A DNA stretch of 64,000 nt from Variovorax gossypii (GCF_003965815.1 NZ_RXOE01000010.1:124001-188000); one strand, 5' to 3'. Numbered from the stretch's first letter, positions 8,628 to 17,759 are shown. The notes: generated from the sequence alone by a model not told the origin. Program-made: numbers and translations.

Positions 8628-9395
8628 ATGTGCCAATTGCTAGGGATGAACTGCAACACGCCGACCGACGTGACCTTCAGCTTCACGGGGTTCGCGCAAC
8701 GCGGCGGCCGCACCGACCACCACGCCGACGGCTGGGGCATCGCGTTCTTCGAGGATCGCGGGCTGCGGCACTTCGTCGATCACCAGCCGGCGAGCGAATC
8801 GCCGGTGGCGGACCTGATCCGGCGCTACCCGATCCAGAGCCGCAACGTCATCGCGCACATCCGCAAGGCGACGCAGGGCGAGGTCAACCTGCAGAACTGC
8901 CACCCGTTCGTGCGCGAGCTGTGGGGGCGCTACTGGGTGTTCGCCCACAACGGCGACCTGAAGGAATTCCGTCCGCGCCTGCACGGCAACTTCCACCCGG
9001 TGGGCAACACCGACAGCGAGCACGCCTTCTGCTGGATCATGCAGGAGCTGGCCAAGTCGCACGCGGGCGTGCCGAGCATCGAGGAGCTGACGCTCACGCT
9101 GCGCGAACTGGCGCCGCAGCTCGCGGGCCACGGCACCTTCAACTTCATGCTGTCCAACGGGCAGGCGCTGTGGGCGCACGCCTCGACCAACCTCTGGTAC
9201 GTGGAGCGCCGCCATCCCTTCGTGACGGCGCAGCTGTCGGACGAAGACCTCGAGATCGACTTCGCGCAGCACACCACGCCCAACGACCGCGTCGCCGTGG
9301 TCGTGACCGCGCCCCTGACGACCAACGAGACGTGGACCCAGTTCGCTCCGGGCGAGCTGCAGGTGTTCGTGGACGGGCAGCGCGTCGGGCGCTGA
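8628..9395 (+). CDS. Class II glutamine amidotransferase, YafJ-like
   Basis: This 255-residue N-terminal-nucleophile glutaminase domain protein has the catalytic cysteine at position 2 (Met-Cys-Gln-Leu-Leu-Gly), typical of the YafJ/GAT class II family. Conserved features include Asp-Gly-Trp-Gly-Ile-Ala, His-Ile-Arg-Lys-Ala-Thr, Asn-Cys-His-Pro-Phe and Ala-His-Asn-Gly-Asp-Leu. The domain stands alone without a synthase partner, so ammonia acceptance is unknown. No ribosome-binding site is visible before the ATG; instead TCTAAT sits 8 bases upstream of it, so the mRNA may be leaderless. A hairpin with a T tract follows the gene. Confidence 0.9.
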   Translation: MCQLLGMNCNTPTDVTFSFTGFAQRGGRTDHHADGWGIAFFEDRGLRHFVDHQPASESPVADLIRRYPIQSRNVIAHIRKATQGEVNLQNCHPFVRELWGRYWVFAHNGDLKEFRPRLHGNFHPVGNTDSEHAFCWIMQELAKSHAGVPSIEELTLTLRELAPQLAGHGTFNFMLSNGQALWAHASTNLWYVERRHPFVTAQLSDEDLEIDFAQHTTPNDRVAVVVTAPLTTNETWTQFAPGELQVFVDGQRVGR

Positions 9396-9411
9396 AGGCG
9401 CCTGGAGCCGA

Positions 9412-9436
9412 GTCAGTCTTTTGACTGACACTTTTT
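9412..9436 (+). terminator. Intrinsic terminator after the glutamine amidotransferase gene
   Basis: A perfect 7-bp inverted repeat (GTCAGTC at 9412-9418 and GACTGAC at 9423-9429) with a TTTT loop is followed by ACTTTTT. It lies 16 bases after the stop codon and separates the amidotransferase gene from the receptor gene. Confidence 0.65.
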
Positions 9437-9483
9437 AGCAACATTGCAAGAAAGTATCGACGGTCGGGCTCATACGAGTAAAC

Positions 9484-9502
9484 AATAACGGTTCTCATTT
9501 GC
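9484..9502 (+). promoter_or_regulatory. Fur-box-like operator
   Basis: The 19 bases match the palindromic Fur consensus (GATAATGAT-type) at about 13 positions by eye; the reverse strand reads AAATGAGAACCGTTATT. It ends 15 bases before the start codon of the TonB-dependent receptor, where iron-loaded Fur would block transcription. A fur gene is present at 43423. Iron control is inferred, not shown. Confidence 0.6.
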
Positions 9503-9517
9503 ATATCTGAACCGTCC

Positions 9518-11734
9518 ATGCCCGCTCATTTCTTCCATCTCCGGCCTTCCGTGGTCGCAACGCTGCTCGCGCTCAATGCCGCGGCGGCCCTGGCCCAAAC
9601 CACCACGGCGGAGCCGGCCGCTGCTGCGGTGTCGAGCGGCACGCTGTCGACGGTGACCGTCGAGGCCAGCGCCGACGCATCGGCCGAGGGCCTGACCAAG
9701 CCTTATGCCGGCGGCCAGGTGGCGCGCGGCGGGCGGGTCGGCATCCTGGGCAACCAGGACATGATGAGCACGCCTTTCTCGAGCAACAACTACACGAACG
9801 AGCTGATCCAGGACCAGCAGGCCAAGAGCGTGGCCGACGTGCTGCTGAACGACCCGTCGGTGCGCCAGGCCCGCGGCTTCGGCAACTTCCAGGAGCTCTA
9901 CGTGGTGCGCGGCTTCCCCGTGTACTCCGACGACGTGTCGTACAACGGCCTCTACGGCATGCTGCCGCGCCAGTACATCGCCTCGGAATTCTTCGAGCGC
10001 GTGGAAGTGTTCCGCGGCGCCAACACCTTCCTGAACGGTGCCGCCCCCGGCGGCAGCGGCATCGGCGGCGCGATCAACCTGCTGCCGAAGCGTGCTCCCA
10101 ACGAGCCGCTCACCCGCGTCGGCTTCGGCGTGCAGACCGGCGGCCAGGGCTTCGTCAACCTCGACCTCGCGCGCCGCTTCGGCCCCGACGACAGCCTGGG
10201 CGTGCGCGTGAACGCGGTGCGCCGCGAAGGCGGCACGGGCGTGAAGAACGAGAGCCAGCAGCTCAGCGCCTTCGGCATCGGCCTCGACTGGCACAACCGC
10301 AACGTGCGCCTGTCGGCCGACTTCGGCTACCAGGACTACGACCTGAAGGACGGCCGCCCGAGCCTGACGCCCTCTTCCACGCTGCCGATTCCGCGCGCGC
10401 CCGACGCCCGCACCAACTTCGCACAGCCCTGGACCTACTCGAAGGAAAAGGACAAGTTCGCCACCTTCCGCGGCGAAGTCGACATCACCGACAACATCAC
10501 GGCCTGGGCCGCCGGCGGCGTGCGCCGCAGCGACGAGGACAACGTGCTGTCGAACCCGACGCTCACCGACGCCTTCGGCAACACCAGCAACACGCGCTTC
10601 AGCAACACCCGCAAGGATCGCATCGGCACCGCCGAGATCGGCGTGCGCGGCAACTTCGCCACCGGCCCGGTGAAGCACACCGTGGTGGTCTCGGCGGCCA
10701 AGTACAGCAACGACCGCGACAACGCCTACGCCATCTCGGCGCAGAGCGTGCGCAACAACATCTACACGCCGTACGCCTCGCCCTACCCGGTCGCCAACGG
10801 CGCCTTCGTGGGCAACACGCTGGACAACCCGCGCCTGACCGACAAGATCGACACCTCGAGCGTGGCCATTGCCGACACCATGTCGTTCATGGACGACCGC
10901 CTGCTGGTCACGCTCGGCGCGCGCCGCCAGACCATCGAGCAGACCAGCTTCGCCTACAACACGCTCAAACAGACGAGCACCTACGACAAGAGCAAGACCA
11001 CGCCGGTCGCAGGAGTCGTGTTCAAGATCACTCCGACCGTCTCGGCCTACGCCAACTACATCGAAGGCCTGGTCAAGGGCAACGTCGCGGGCACCACCGT
11101 GAACAACCGTCCGGTGACCAATGCCGGCGAAATCTTCGCGCCCTATCAGGCCAAGCAGAAGGAAATCGGCGTCAAGTACGACGGCGGCACGCTCGGCGCC
11201 AGCGCTGCGTTCTTCACCACCGACCAGCCCACCTACTACTACTCGGGCCAGACCTACGGCCTCTACGGCAAGCAGCGCAACCAGGGCCTGGAGTTCTCGG
11301 TGTTCGGCCAGCCCGCCAAGGGCCTGCGCCTGCTCGGCGGCCTGACGCTGCTCGACGCCAAGCAGAAGAACACGCAAGGCGGCGCCACCGACGGCCTGAC
11401 CGCCATCGGCGTGGCCAAGCAGCAGGCCAATCTCGGCGCCGAATGGGACGTGCCCGGCGTGCGCAACCTGTCGCTGAATGCCCGCGTGCTCTACACCTCG
11501 AAGCAGTACGCCAACGCCACCAACACGCAGTCGGTGCCGTCGTGGACGCGCGTCGACGTGGGCGCGCGCTACCTGGTCGATCTCGGCAACGGCCGCCTGC
11601 TCACGCTGCGCGCACGCATCGACAACCTGTTCAACAAGTCGTACTGGGCTTCGGTGGGCGGCACGCAGGGCAGCAACTACCTGGTGCTGGGTGCGCCGCG
11701 CACCTTCGCGGTGAGCGGCACGATCGACTTCTGA
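9518..11734 (+). CDS. TonB-dependent siderophore receptor
   Basis: This 738-residue outer-membrane receptor imports ferric siderophores using TonB-ExbB-ExbD energy. A Sec signal peptide covers residues 1-27, ending Ala-Leu-Ala-Gln. The plug domain follows (Asp-Val-Leu-Leu-Asn-Asp-Pro-Ser-Val-Arg-Gln, then Val-Arg-Gly-Phe-Pro). The Gly-Ala-Ala-Pro-Gly-Gly-Ser-Gly-Ile-Gly-Gly-Ala-Ile-Asn-Leu motif typical of siderophore receptors is near residue 170. The beta-barrel ends with the C-terminal phenylalanine required for assembly. There is no siderophore synthesis, esterase or iron ABC gene beside it, so it probably takes up xenosiderophores. The Fur-like site upstream fits iron-starvation control. 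It runs convergent to gshB with 18 bases between stops. Confidence 0.93.
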   Translation: MPAHFFHLRPSVVATLLALNAAAALAQTTTAEPAAAAVSSGTLSTVTVEASADASAEGLTKPYAGGQVARGGRVGILGNQDMMSTPFSSNNYTNELIQDQQAKSVADVLLNDPSVRQARGFGNFQELYVVRGFPVYSDDVSYNGLYGMLPRQYIASEFFERVEVFRGANTFLNGAAPGGSGIGGAINLLPKRAPNEPLTRVGFGVQTGGQGFVNLDLARRFGPDDSLGVRVNAVRREGGTGVKNESQQLSAFGIGLDWHNRNVRLSADFGYQDYDLKDGRPSLTPSSTLPIPRAPDARTNFAQPWTYSKEKDKFATFRGEVDITDNITAWAAGGVRRSDEDNVLSNPTLTDAFGNTSNTRFSNTRKDRIGTAEIGVRGNFATGPVKHTVVVSAAKYSNDRDNAYAISAQSVRNNIYTPYASPYPVANGAFVGNTLDNPRLTDKIDTSSVAIADTMSFMDDRLLVTLGARRQTIEQTSFAYNTLKQTSTYDKSKTTPVAGVVFKITPTVSAYANYIEGLVKGNVAGTTVNNRPVTNAGEIFAPYQAKQKEIGVKYDGGTLGASAAFFTTDQPTYYYSGQTYGLYGKQRNQGLEFSVFGQPAKGLRLLGGLTLLDAKQKNTQGGATDGLTAIGVAKQQANLGAEWDVPGVRNLSLNARVLYTSKQYANATNTQSVPSWTRVDVGARYLVDLGNGRLLTLRARIDNLFNKSYWASVGGTQGSNYLVLGAPRTFAVSGTIDF

Positions 11735-11752
11735 TCGAACGCTGAGGTAGCG

Positions 11753-12712
11753 TCAGCGGCCCTGCTGGCGCAGGGTCGCCTCGAGCGCATCGATGAACAT
11801 CGCCGGCACGTCGAAGCCGGTCTGCTCGGTGATTTCCTGGAAGCAGGTCGGGCTGGTCACGTTGATCTCGGTGACCGAGTCGCCGATCACGTCGAGCCCG
11901 ATCAGCAGCAGCCCGCGCGGCGCCAGCGCGCGGCCCACGGTCTCGGCGATCTCGCGGTTGCGCGGCGTGAGCGGCTGCGCCACGCCCTTGCCGCCCGCGG
12001 CCAGGTTGCCGCGCACCTCGGTGCCCTGCGGAATGCGCGCCAGCACGAAGGGCGCCGGCTCGCCGGCAATGATGAGGATGCGCTTGTCGCCCTGCGAGAT
12101 CTCGGGCACGAAGCGCTGCACCATGATGGTTTCGGCGCCGTCCTTGTTGAGCGTCTCGACGATGGAGCCGAGGTTCAGCGCATCCTGCTTCACGCGGAAG
12201 ATGCCCATGCCGCCCATGCCGTCGAGCGGCTTCAGGATGATGTCGCCGTGCTCGGCGTGGAAGTCGCGCACGGCCTGCGCGCTGCGCGTCACCAGCGTGG
12301 GCGTGACGAACTGCGGAAACTCCATGATCGCCAGCTTCTCGGGATGGTCGCGCAGCGCGCGCGGCTTGTTCACCACGTGCGCGCCTTCCCGCTCGGCCTG
12401 CTCCAACAGGTGCGTAGCGTAGATGTACTCGGCGTCGAAGGGCGGGTCCTTGCGCATGAGCACGGCGTCGAAGTCCTTCAGCGCCTTGGCCTCGGTGATG
12501 TCGATGCGGTACCAGTCCTTCGCGTCGCCGGTCAGCGTGATCTGCTGAACCGTGGCCGTGACCACGCCGCCCGATTTCCACTGGATGTCCTGCGGCAGGC
12601 AGGCTGCGATGCGGTAGCCGCGACGCTGCGCCTCGCGCATCATCGAGAAGGTCGTGTCCTTGTAGATCTTGAAGTGATCGAGCGGATCGGCGACGAAGAG
12701 GATGTTTTTCAT
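11753..12712 (-). CDS. gshB: Glutathione synthetase
   Basis: GshB ligates glycine to gamma-glutamylcysteine with ATP, the second step of glutathione synthesis. The 319-residue length is normal. The family start Phe-Val-Ala-Asp-Pro-Leu-Asp-His-Phe follows directly after the chosen ATG at 12712; the frame remains open 15 codons upstream without homology, so I excluded that. ATP-grasp landmarks are Lys-Pro-Leu-Asp-Gly-Met-Gly-Gly-Met-Gly (near residue 155) and Glu-Ile-Asn-Val-Thr-Ser-Pro-Thr near residue 280. The partner gshA lies about 4 kb away on the same strand beyond kup, so the two are not one operon. Confidence 0.96.
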   Translation of the reverse strand: MKNILFVADPLDHFKIYKDTTFSMMREAQRRGYRIAACLPQDIQWKSGGVVTATVQQITLTGDAKDWYRIDITEAKALKDFDAVLMRKDPPFDAEYIYATHLLEQAEREGAHVVNKPRALRDHPEKLAIMEFPQFVTPTLVTRSAQAVRDFHAEHGDIILKPLDGMGGMGIFRVKQDALNLGSIVETLNKDGAETIMVQRFVPEISQGDKRILIIAGEPAPFVLARIPQGTEVRGNLAAGGKGVAQPLTPRNREIAETVGRALAPRGLLLIGLDVIGDSVTEINVTSPTCFQEITEQTGFDVPAMFIDALEATLRQQGR

Positions 12713-12890
12713 CAGGCGTTCTTTCTTGCGTTGCCGGGGCGCGGCGGCCATTGGCATGGATGTCGGGGCGCGATGTTGCCGGAAGCGGCGATGTCCTTGC
12801 CGGCGGGGGCTTTTTTCTCTTCAGCCCGCCGCGGCCAGCCGGGCCGCGCAACGCGCATCGGGTGATTGTGCCGGGAGCTCGCAGGCGCAG

Positions 12891-12904
12891 GATTGTCAAC
12901 AATC
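12891..12904. promoter_or_regulatory. Palindromic operator candidate, GntR-like
   Basis: GATTGT-CA-ACAATC is a perfect palindrome with 6-bp arms. The core TTGT-NN-ACAA is the shape bound by many GntR-family (FCD-type) repressors. It lies 73 bases before the GTG start of the NTF2-like gene, in the divergent region with gshB. No GntR regulator gene is in the window, so the assignment is tentative. Confidence 0.4.
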
Positions 12905-12976
12905 TGAGACCCATAACGTCAACCATCCGGCACGGGAATTGCGTGCCTGCGACTGCGACAACTCCCGGAGAACCTC

Positions 12977-13405
12977 GTGGACACATCCTTTTCGCAAGGC
13001 GGCCCCGCGCTCGATCCCGCCGCCGTGGTCGACGAATTCCTGCGCCTGGTGATGATTCCGGACCCGCAGTCGGCCTCGCGCTTCACCGCGCCCGACATCC
13101 GCATCCGCTTCACCGGCAATCGCCCGATGCATGCGCCTGCCGACACCTCGGCCTTCAATGCAAAGCGCTATGCATGGGTGAAGAAGAAGATCGAGCGCAC
13201 CGAAACGGTGGCCGGCGGCACGCCCGAGGAAACGGTGGTCTACAGCCTCGGCACGCTCTACGGCGCATGGCCCGACGGCACGGCCTTCGAGGGCAACCGC
13301 TATGTCGACCGCTACGTGGTGCGCCACGGCCTGATCGTGCAGATGGACGTCTGGAACGACAGCGCCGAATGGCTGCTGGTGCGCGCCGGCCTCGCGGTGC
13401 TGTGA
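12977..13405 (+). CDS. NTF2-like / SnoaL-fold small protein
   Basis: This 142-residue protein has the general pattern of the nuclear-transport-factor-2-like superfamily. It starts with a helix containing Val-Asp-Glu-Phe-Leu-Arg-Leu, then Asp-Ile-Arg-Ile-Arg-Phe-Thr-Gly, and ends with strands rich in Tyr/Val/Arg (Tyr-Val-Asp-Arg-Tyr-Val-Val-Arg). Such proteins are small isomerases, hydrolases or ligand binders. The start is GTG with CCGGAG upstream. The next gene begins 10 bases after the stop, so the pair is an operon. No specific reaction can be assigned; a role in degradation of the deacetylase's substrate is a guess from context. Confidence 0.7.
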   Translation: MDTSFSQGGPALDPAAVVDEFLRLVMIPDPQSASRFTAPDIRIRFTGNRPMHAPADTSAFNAKRYAWVKKKIERTETVAGGTPEETVVYSLGTLYGAWPDGTAFEGNRYVDRYVVRHGLIVQMDVWNDSAEWLLVRAGLAVL

Positions 13406-13415
13406 GGCCACCGGC

Positions 13416-14339
13416 ATGAGCACGCGCTGGCCCGACCGGCTGCCCACGCACGACCGCTTCGACTACCGGCCCATCACGCGGCGGCCCGACTACACCTGGC
13501 CGAACGGCGCGCGGCTGGCGGTGTACATAGGCTTCAACGTCGAGCACTTCGCCTTCGGGGACGGGCTGGGCGCATGCATCGGCCCCGCCTCGCCGCAGCC
13601 AGACGTGCTCAACCACGGCTGGCGCGAGTACGGCAATCGCGTCGGCGCGTGGCGCTGCCTCGAGCTGTTCGACGCGCTCGCGTTGCCGACCGGCGCGCTC
13701 GTCAACACAGCGCTGTACGACCACTGCCCGGAGCTGGTCCAGGCGCTGGTGGCGCGCGGCGACGAACTGATCGGCCACGGCCACAGCAATGCGGAACGCC
13801 AGGGCGTGCTCGACGAGGAGCACGAGCGCGCGCTGCTGATGCGCTGCCGCGAGCGCATGCTGCGCGAAAGCGGGCAGGCGCCCGCGGGCTGGCTTTCGCC
13901 GTGGATCTCCGAAAGCGCCCTCACGCCCGACCTGCTGGCCGAGACCGGCTACGGCTACACGCTCAACTGGTGCCACGACGACCAGCCGCTGCGCATGCGC
14001 ACGCGCGGCGGCGGTTCGCTGTGGTCGGTGCCGTACCCGCAGGAGCTCAACGACATCCCGATGATCGTCGGCCGCCTGATGGACGCCAGGGACTTCAGCG
14101 CCATGGTGGTCGACAACTTCGAGGAAATGCTCGATCAGTCACGCGCGCAGCCGCTGGTGATGGGCGTGGCGCTGCATCCGTACATCGTGGGGCAGCCCTA
14201 CCGGCTGAGACACCTGCGCACCGCGCTGGCGCGCCTGGCTCAGGCGCGGGACCGGGGCGATATCTGGTTCACCACGCCGGGGGCGATCGCCTCGCATGTG
14301 GGCGAGATCGAGAGGGAGCGGCCAGGGGAGTTCGGCTGA
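13416..14339 (+). CDS. Polysaccharide-deacetylase-fold (allantoinase PuuE-like) hydrolase
   Basis: This 307-residue protein belongs to the NodB-homology (carbohydrate esterase 4-like) superfamily, in a branch related to PuuE-type allantoinases rather than chitin deacetylases. The usual Asp-Asp metal motif is replaced by Asn-Val-Glu-His (41-44). The usual His-x3-His motif appears as Gly-His-Gly-His-Ser-Asn (H121, H123). The conserved late His is in Val-Ala-Leu-His-Pro-Tyr. There is no signal peptide, so it acts in the cytoplasm, unlike cell-wall deacetylases. It is co-transcribed with the NTF2-like gene 10 bases upstream. Amide-ring hydrolysis is possible; the substrate is unknown. Confidence 0.82.
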   Translation: MSTRWPDRLPTHDRFDYRPITRRPDYTWPNGARLAVYIGFNVEHFAFGDGLGACIGPASPQPDVLNHGWREYGNRVGAWRCLELFDALALPTGALVNTALYDHCPELVQALVARGDELIGHGHSNAERQGVLDEEHERALLMRCRERMLRESGQAPAGWLSPWISESALTPDLLAETGYGYTLNWCHDDQPLRMRTRGGGSLWSVPYPQELNDIPMIVGRLMDARDFSAMVVDNFEEMLDQSRAQPLVMGVALHPYIVGQPYRLRHLRTALARLAQARDRGDIWFTTPGAIASHVGEIERERPGEFG

Positions 14340-14354
14340 GCCGCGCACCCGGCC

Positions 14355-16223
14355 TCAGATCTCGATCTTCGAGCCCAGCTCCACCACCGCGTTGTTCGGC
14401 AGCCCCAGGAAGGCGGCCGCCCCGCTCGCGTTGTGGTGCATCTGCGCGAACAGCTTCTCGCGCCACGGCGCCATGCCGCTGCCCAGCGTGGGAATGACGA
14501 CGTCGCGCGACAGGAAGTAGCTGGTGGTCATCTGCTCGAGCTGGCAGCCGCGCATGCGGGCGTTCTCGAGCGCGCGCGGCAGGTCGATGTCGTTCTTGAA
14601 GCCGTAGTGCACGATGATCTGCCAGCAGTGGTGGCCCAGTGCCTCGATCTCGATGCGCTTGTCCATCGGGATCCACGGCACCTCGTGGTTGCGCACGGTG
14701 ACGAACATGTTCTGCTCGTGCAGCACCTTGTTGTGCTTGAGGTTGTGCAGCAGCGCATTCGGCACCACGCCCGGCTCGGCCGTGAGGAACACCGCCGTGC
14801 CGTCGACGCGCGCGGGCGGGCTCACGAACACCGAATCGAGAAACGACTTCAGGTCGATGGCGTCGGCGTGCTGCGCCTCGCCCATCAGGCGGCGGCCTTC
14901 CTTCCACGTGATCATCAGCGTGAAGACGAAGCCGCCGATCAGCAGCGGGAACCAGCCGCCCTCGAAGAGCTTGAGCAGGTTCGACGCGAAGAACAGGAAG
15001 TCGACGATGAAGAAAAGCGCGGTGGAGCCGATGCACAGCGCCAGCGGCAGCTTCCACGCGTAGCGGATCACGAAGAAGGTCAGCACCGTGGTGATCAGCA
15101 TGTCGGTGGTCACGGCGATGCCGTAGGCCGCGGCCAGGCTGCTCGACGAACGGAACATGACCACTGCCAGCACGATGGCCACGAACAGGCCCCAGTTGAC
15201 CAGCGGAATGTAGATCTGCCCCGCCGTGCGCACGCTGGTGTGCTCGATGTTCAGGCGCGGCAGGTAGCCCAGCTGGATGACCTGGCGCGTGACGCTGAAG
15301 GCGCCGGTGATGAGGGCCTGCGACGCGATCACGGTCGCGGCGGTGGCAAGCAGCACCAGTGGAATGAGCGCCCATTCGGGCGCCATCATGAAGAACGGGT
15401 TCTTCACCGCCTCGGGGTTCTCCAGCAGCAGCGCGCCCTGGCCGAAGTAGTTGAGCGTGAGCGCCGGCATCACCACCGAGAACCACGCGATGCGGATCGG
15501 GCTCTTGCCGAAGTGGCCGAGGTCGGCGTACAGCGCTTCGGCGCCGGTCACGCACAGCACGGTGGCGCCAAGCAGGATGAAGCTGGTGCCCGGGTTGTCC
15601 CACATGAACTTCAGCGCGTAGAACGGGTTCAACGCCTTCAAGATCTCGGGGTGGTGCAGGATCTGCGACACGCCGAGCACGGCGATCGCGAGGAACCAGG
15701 TCAGCGTGATCGGCCCGAAGAACTTGCCGATGCCCGCGGTGCCGCGCTTCTGCACCACGAACAGGCAGAACAGCACGACCAGCGTGAGCGGAATGACGTA
15801 GTGCGTGAAGTGCGGCGACACCACTTCCAGGCCCTCGACCGCCGAGAGCACCGAGATGGCCGGGGTGATGACCCCGTCGCCGTAGAAGAGCGATGTGCCG
15901 AAGATACCGACCACCAGCAGCAGGTGGCGCAGCCTGGGCTTGTCGGCCACCGCGCGGGAGGCCAGCGCCAGCATGGCGACCAGGCCGCCCTCGCCTTCGT
16001 TGTCGGCGCGCAGCACGAGCACGACGTACTTTATGGACACGATGACCGTGAGCGTCCAGAAGAACATCGAGAGGATGCCGTAGACGTTCTCGACGGTGAA
16101 AGGCACGTGGCCGTGGCCGAACACTTCCTTGACGGCGTACAGCACGCTGGTGCCGATGTCGCCATAGACGACGCCGATGGCGCCGACGATCAGGCCGGCT
16201 GAGAGATTTTTGGGGGCTGACAC
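14355..16223 (-). CDS. kup: Kup-type potassium:proton symporter
   Basis: Kup proteins are low-affinity potassium uptake permeases of the inner membrane. The 622-residue length is typical. The N-terminal motif Gly-Val-Val-Tyr-Gly-Asp-Ile-Gly-Thr-Ser-Val-Leu-Tyr is the family signature. About twelve hydrophobic segments follow, then a hydrophilic C-terminal third of about 170 residues in the cytoplasm. The start is GTG at 16223, without an obvious strong ribosome site. It is convergent with the deacetylase gene (15 bases between stops). Confidence 0.95.
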   Translation of the reverse strand: MSAPKNLSAGLIVGAIGVVYGDIGTSVLYAVKEVFGHGHVPFTVENVYGILSMFFWTLTVIVSIKYVVLVLRADNEGEGGLVAMLALASRAVADKPRLRHLLLVVGIFGTSLFYGDGVITPAISVLSAVEGLEVVSPHFTHYVIPLTLVVLFCLFVVQKRGTAGIGKFFGPITLTWFLAIAVLGVSQILHHPEILKALNPFYALKFMWDNPGTSFILLGATVLCVTGAEALYADLGHFGKSPIRIAWFSVVMPALTLNYFGQGALLLENPEAVKNPFFMMAPEWALIPLVLLATAATVIASQALITGAFSVTRQVIQLGYLPRLNIEHTSVRTAGQIYIPLVNWGLFVAIVLAVVMFRSSSSLAAAYGIAVTTDMLITTVLTFFVIRYAWKLPLALCIGSTALFFIVDFLFFASNLLKLFEGGWFPLLIGGFVFTLMITWKEGRRLMGEAQHADAIDLKSFLDSVFVSPPARVDGTAVFLTAEPGVVPNALLHNLKHNKVLHEQNMFVTVRNHEVPWIPMDKRIEIEALGHHCWQIIVHYGFKNDIDLPRALENARMRGCQLEQMTTSYFLSRDVVIPTLGSGMAPWREKLFAQMHHNASGAAAFLGLPNNAVVELGSKIEI

Positions 16224-16393
16224 GAGGTCGATGGGAAAAGGACAGGCTGCTGGAATCGACGCGTCAGTCAGGCACGCCGGGGTGCGAAAGGCGAACTTTA
16301 GTCCACCTTCTTGCCCTCCCGCCCTTTTGTTTCCGTTGCTGTGGGGCCGCTATTTTGCCGTTGCCCGCCGCCTAGGCAAGCCGCCCCCGGCAA

Positions 16394-17719
16394 TCATTCG
16401 TAGATTTCGGCGTCCGGATCGGTCGCTTCCATCTCGTAGCTGGCGGCCACCATGGCCAGCCGACCGACCACGCCGTACATGTAGAAGCGGTTGGGTGCAC
16501 TAGCGCCAGGCTTGGCTCCCGGCTGTGGCAAGTGCGCACTTTCAGAAAAGGCCAGCGGCACGAAGCTCGCGCCCGGCAGCTTCAGGTTCTCGTCGGCGGC
16601 GCGCTCGGAATGCACGCGGTAGAAGCCCCCGACCACATAACGGTCCATCATGTAGACCACCGGCTCGGCCACGCCGTTGTGCACGCGCTCGTTGGTGAGC
16701 ACGCCTTCCTGGACGATCAGCTCAGTGGGCTCGCGCAGGTCGCGGCCAGCACCCGTCCTGGCGGCTGGGGCAATGCTGGCGGCGCCGGTACGCGGCTTGC
16801 CGATCAGCGCCTCGACGTCCTTGGCGTCACGAACCGTCACCACGCCCGGGCTGCCGCTTCCGCTGTGGCCACCCTTGACGACCACGAAGGGCTTCTCGTT
16901 GATGCCGTATTCCTTGTACTTGCGACGCACCTTGGTCAGCACCGCGTCCACATGGCTCGTGAGCACGTCGATGCCGCGGCCCTCGGCCACGTCCACGCCT
17001 TCGGCCCGCGCATAGATCGGGTTGATGAGCCACGGGTCGATGCCCAGCAGCTTGCCGAAGCGCTTGGACAGCTCCTCGTAGCTGTGCAGGTGGTTGCTCT
17101 TGCGGCGAACCGACCAGCCCGCGTGCAGCGGCGGCAGCAGGTACTGCTCGTGCAAGTCCTCGAGGATGCCGGGAGTTCCTGCCGAAAGCTCGTTGTTAAG
17201 GAGAATTGTGCAGGGATCGAAATTCTTCAGCCCCAGCCGACGCTTGCTGCGCACGACCGGCTCGAGCGTCACGGTCTCGCCGTTCGGCAGTTCGATCTTC
17301 TTGGGCGACTTGATGGCCGGATCGATCGACCCGATGCGCACATTGAGCCCCGCCATGTGGAAGATGCGCACGAGTTGCGCGACGTTGGCGAGATAAAAGG
17401 TATTTTTGGAATGATTTTCCGGAATGACGAGCAGATTGCGCGCCTCCGGGCAGATCTTCTCGATGGCCGCCTGCGCTGCCTGAACCGCCAGCGGCAGCAT
17501 TTCCTTGGTGAGGTTGTTCCAGCCGCCCGGAAAGAGGTTGGTGTCGACCGGCGCCAGCTTGAAGCCCGCGTTGCGGATGTCGACGGCGCTGTAGAACGGC
17601 GGCGTGTGCTCCATCCACTCGAGCCGGAACCAGCGCTCGATGGCGGGCATCGAGTCGAGCACCCGCTGCTCCAGTTCGTTGATCGGGCCGGTCAGGGCGG
17701 TGACTAGATGCGGAACCAT
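16394..17719 (-). CDS. gshA: Glutamate-cysteine ligase, ferrooxidans/proteobacterial type
   Basis: GshA joins glutamate and cysteine, the first and rate-limiting step of glutathione synthesis. The 441-residue protein belongs to the small family of ligases first defined in Acidithiobacillus ferrooxidans, distinct from the E. coli type. Recognisable stretches are Trp-Met-Glu-His-Thr-Pro-Pro-Phe-Tyr, Leu-Phe-Pro-Gly-Gly-Trp-Asn-Asn-Leu, and Val-Lys-Gly-Gly-His-Ser-Gly-Ser-Gly-Ser-Pro-Gly. A -35/-10 pair with an inverted repeat lies upstream. proA ends 105 bases upstream on the same strand, so gshA may be read partly from its own promoter. Confidence 0.93.
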   Translation of the reverse strand: MVPHLVTALTGPINELEQRVLDSMPAIERWFRLEWMEHTPPFYSAVDIRNAGFKLAPVDTNLFPGGWNNLTKEMLPLAVQAAQAAIEKICPEARNLLVIPENHSKNTFYLANVAQLVRIFHMAGLNVRIGSIDPAIKSPKKIELPNGETVTLEPVVRSKRRLGLKNFDPCTILLNNELSAGTPGILEDLHEQYLLPPLHAGWSVRRKSNHLHSYEELSKRFGKLLGIDPWLINPIYARAEGVDVAEGRGIDVLTSHVDAVLTKVRRKYKEYGINEKPFVVVKGGHSGSGSPGVVTVRDAKDVEALIGKPRTGAASIAPAARTGAGRDLREPTELIVQEGVLTNERVHNGVAEPVVYMMDRYVVGGFYRVHSERAADENLKLPGASFVPLAFSESAHLPQPGAKPGASAPNRFYMYGVVGRLAMVAASYEMEATDPDAEIYE

Positions 17720-17759
17720 GCGGCGGCCTTGTTGGTTTTGTGCTTAAAGGTGGAGCGGA

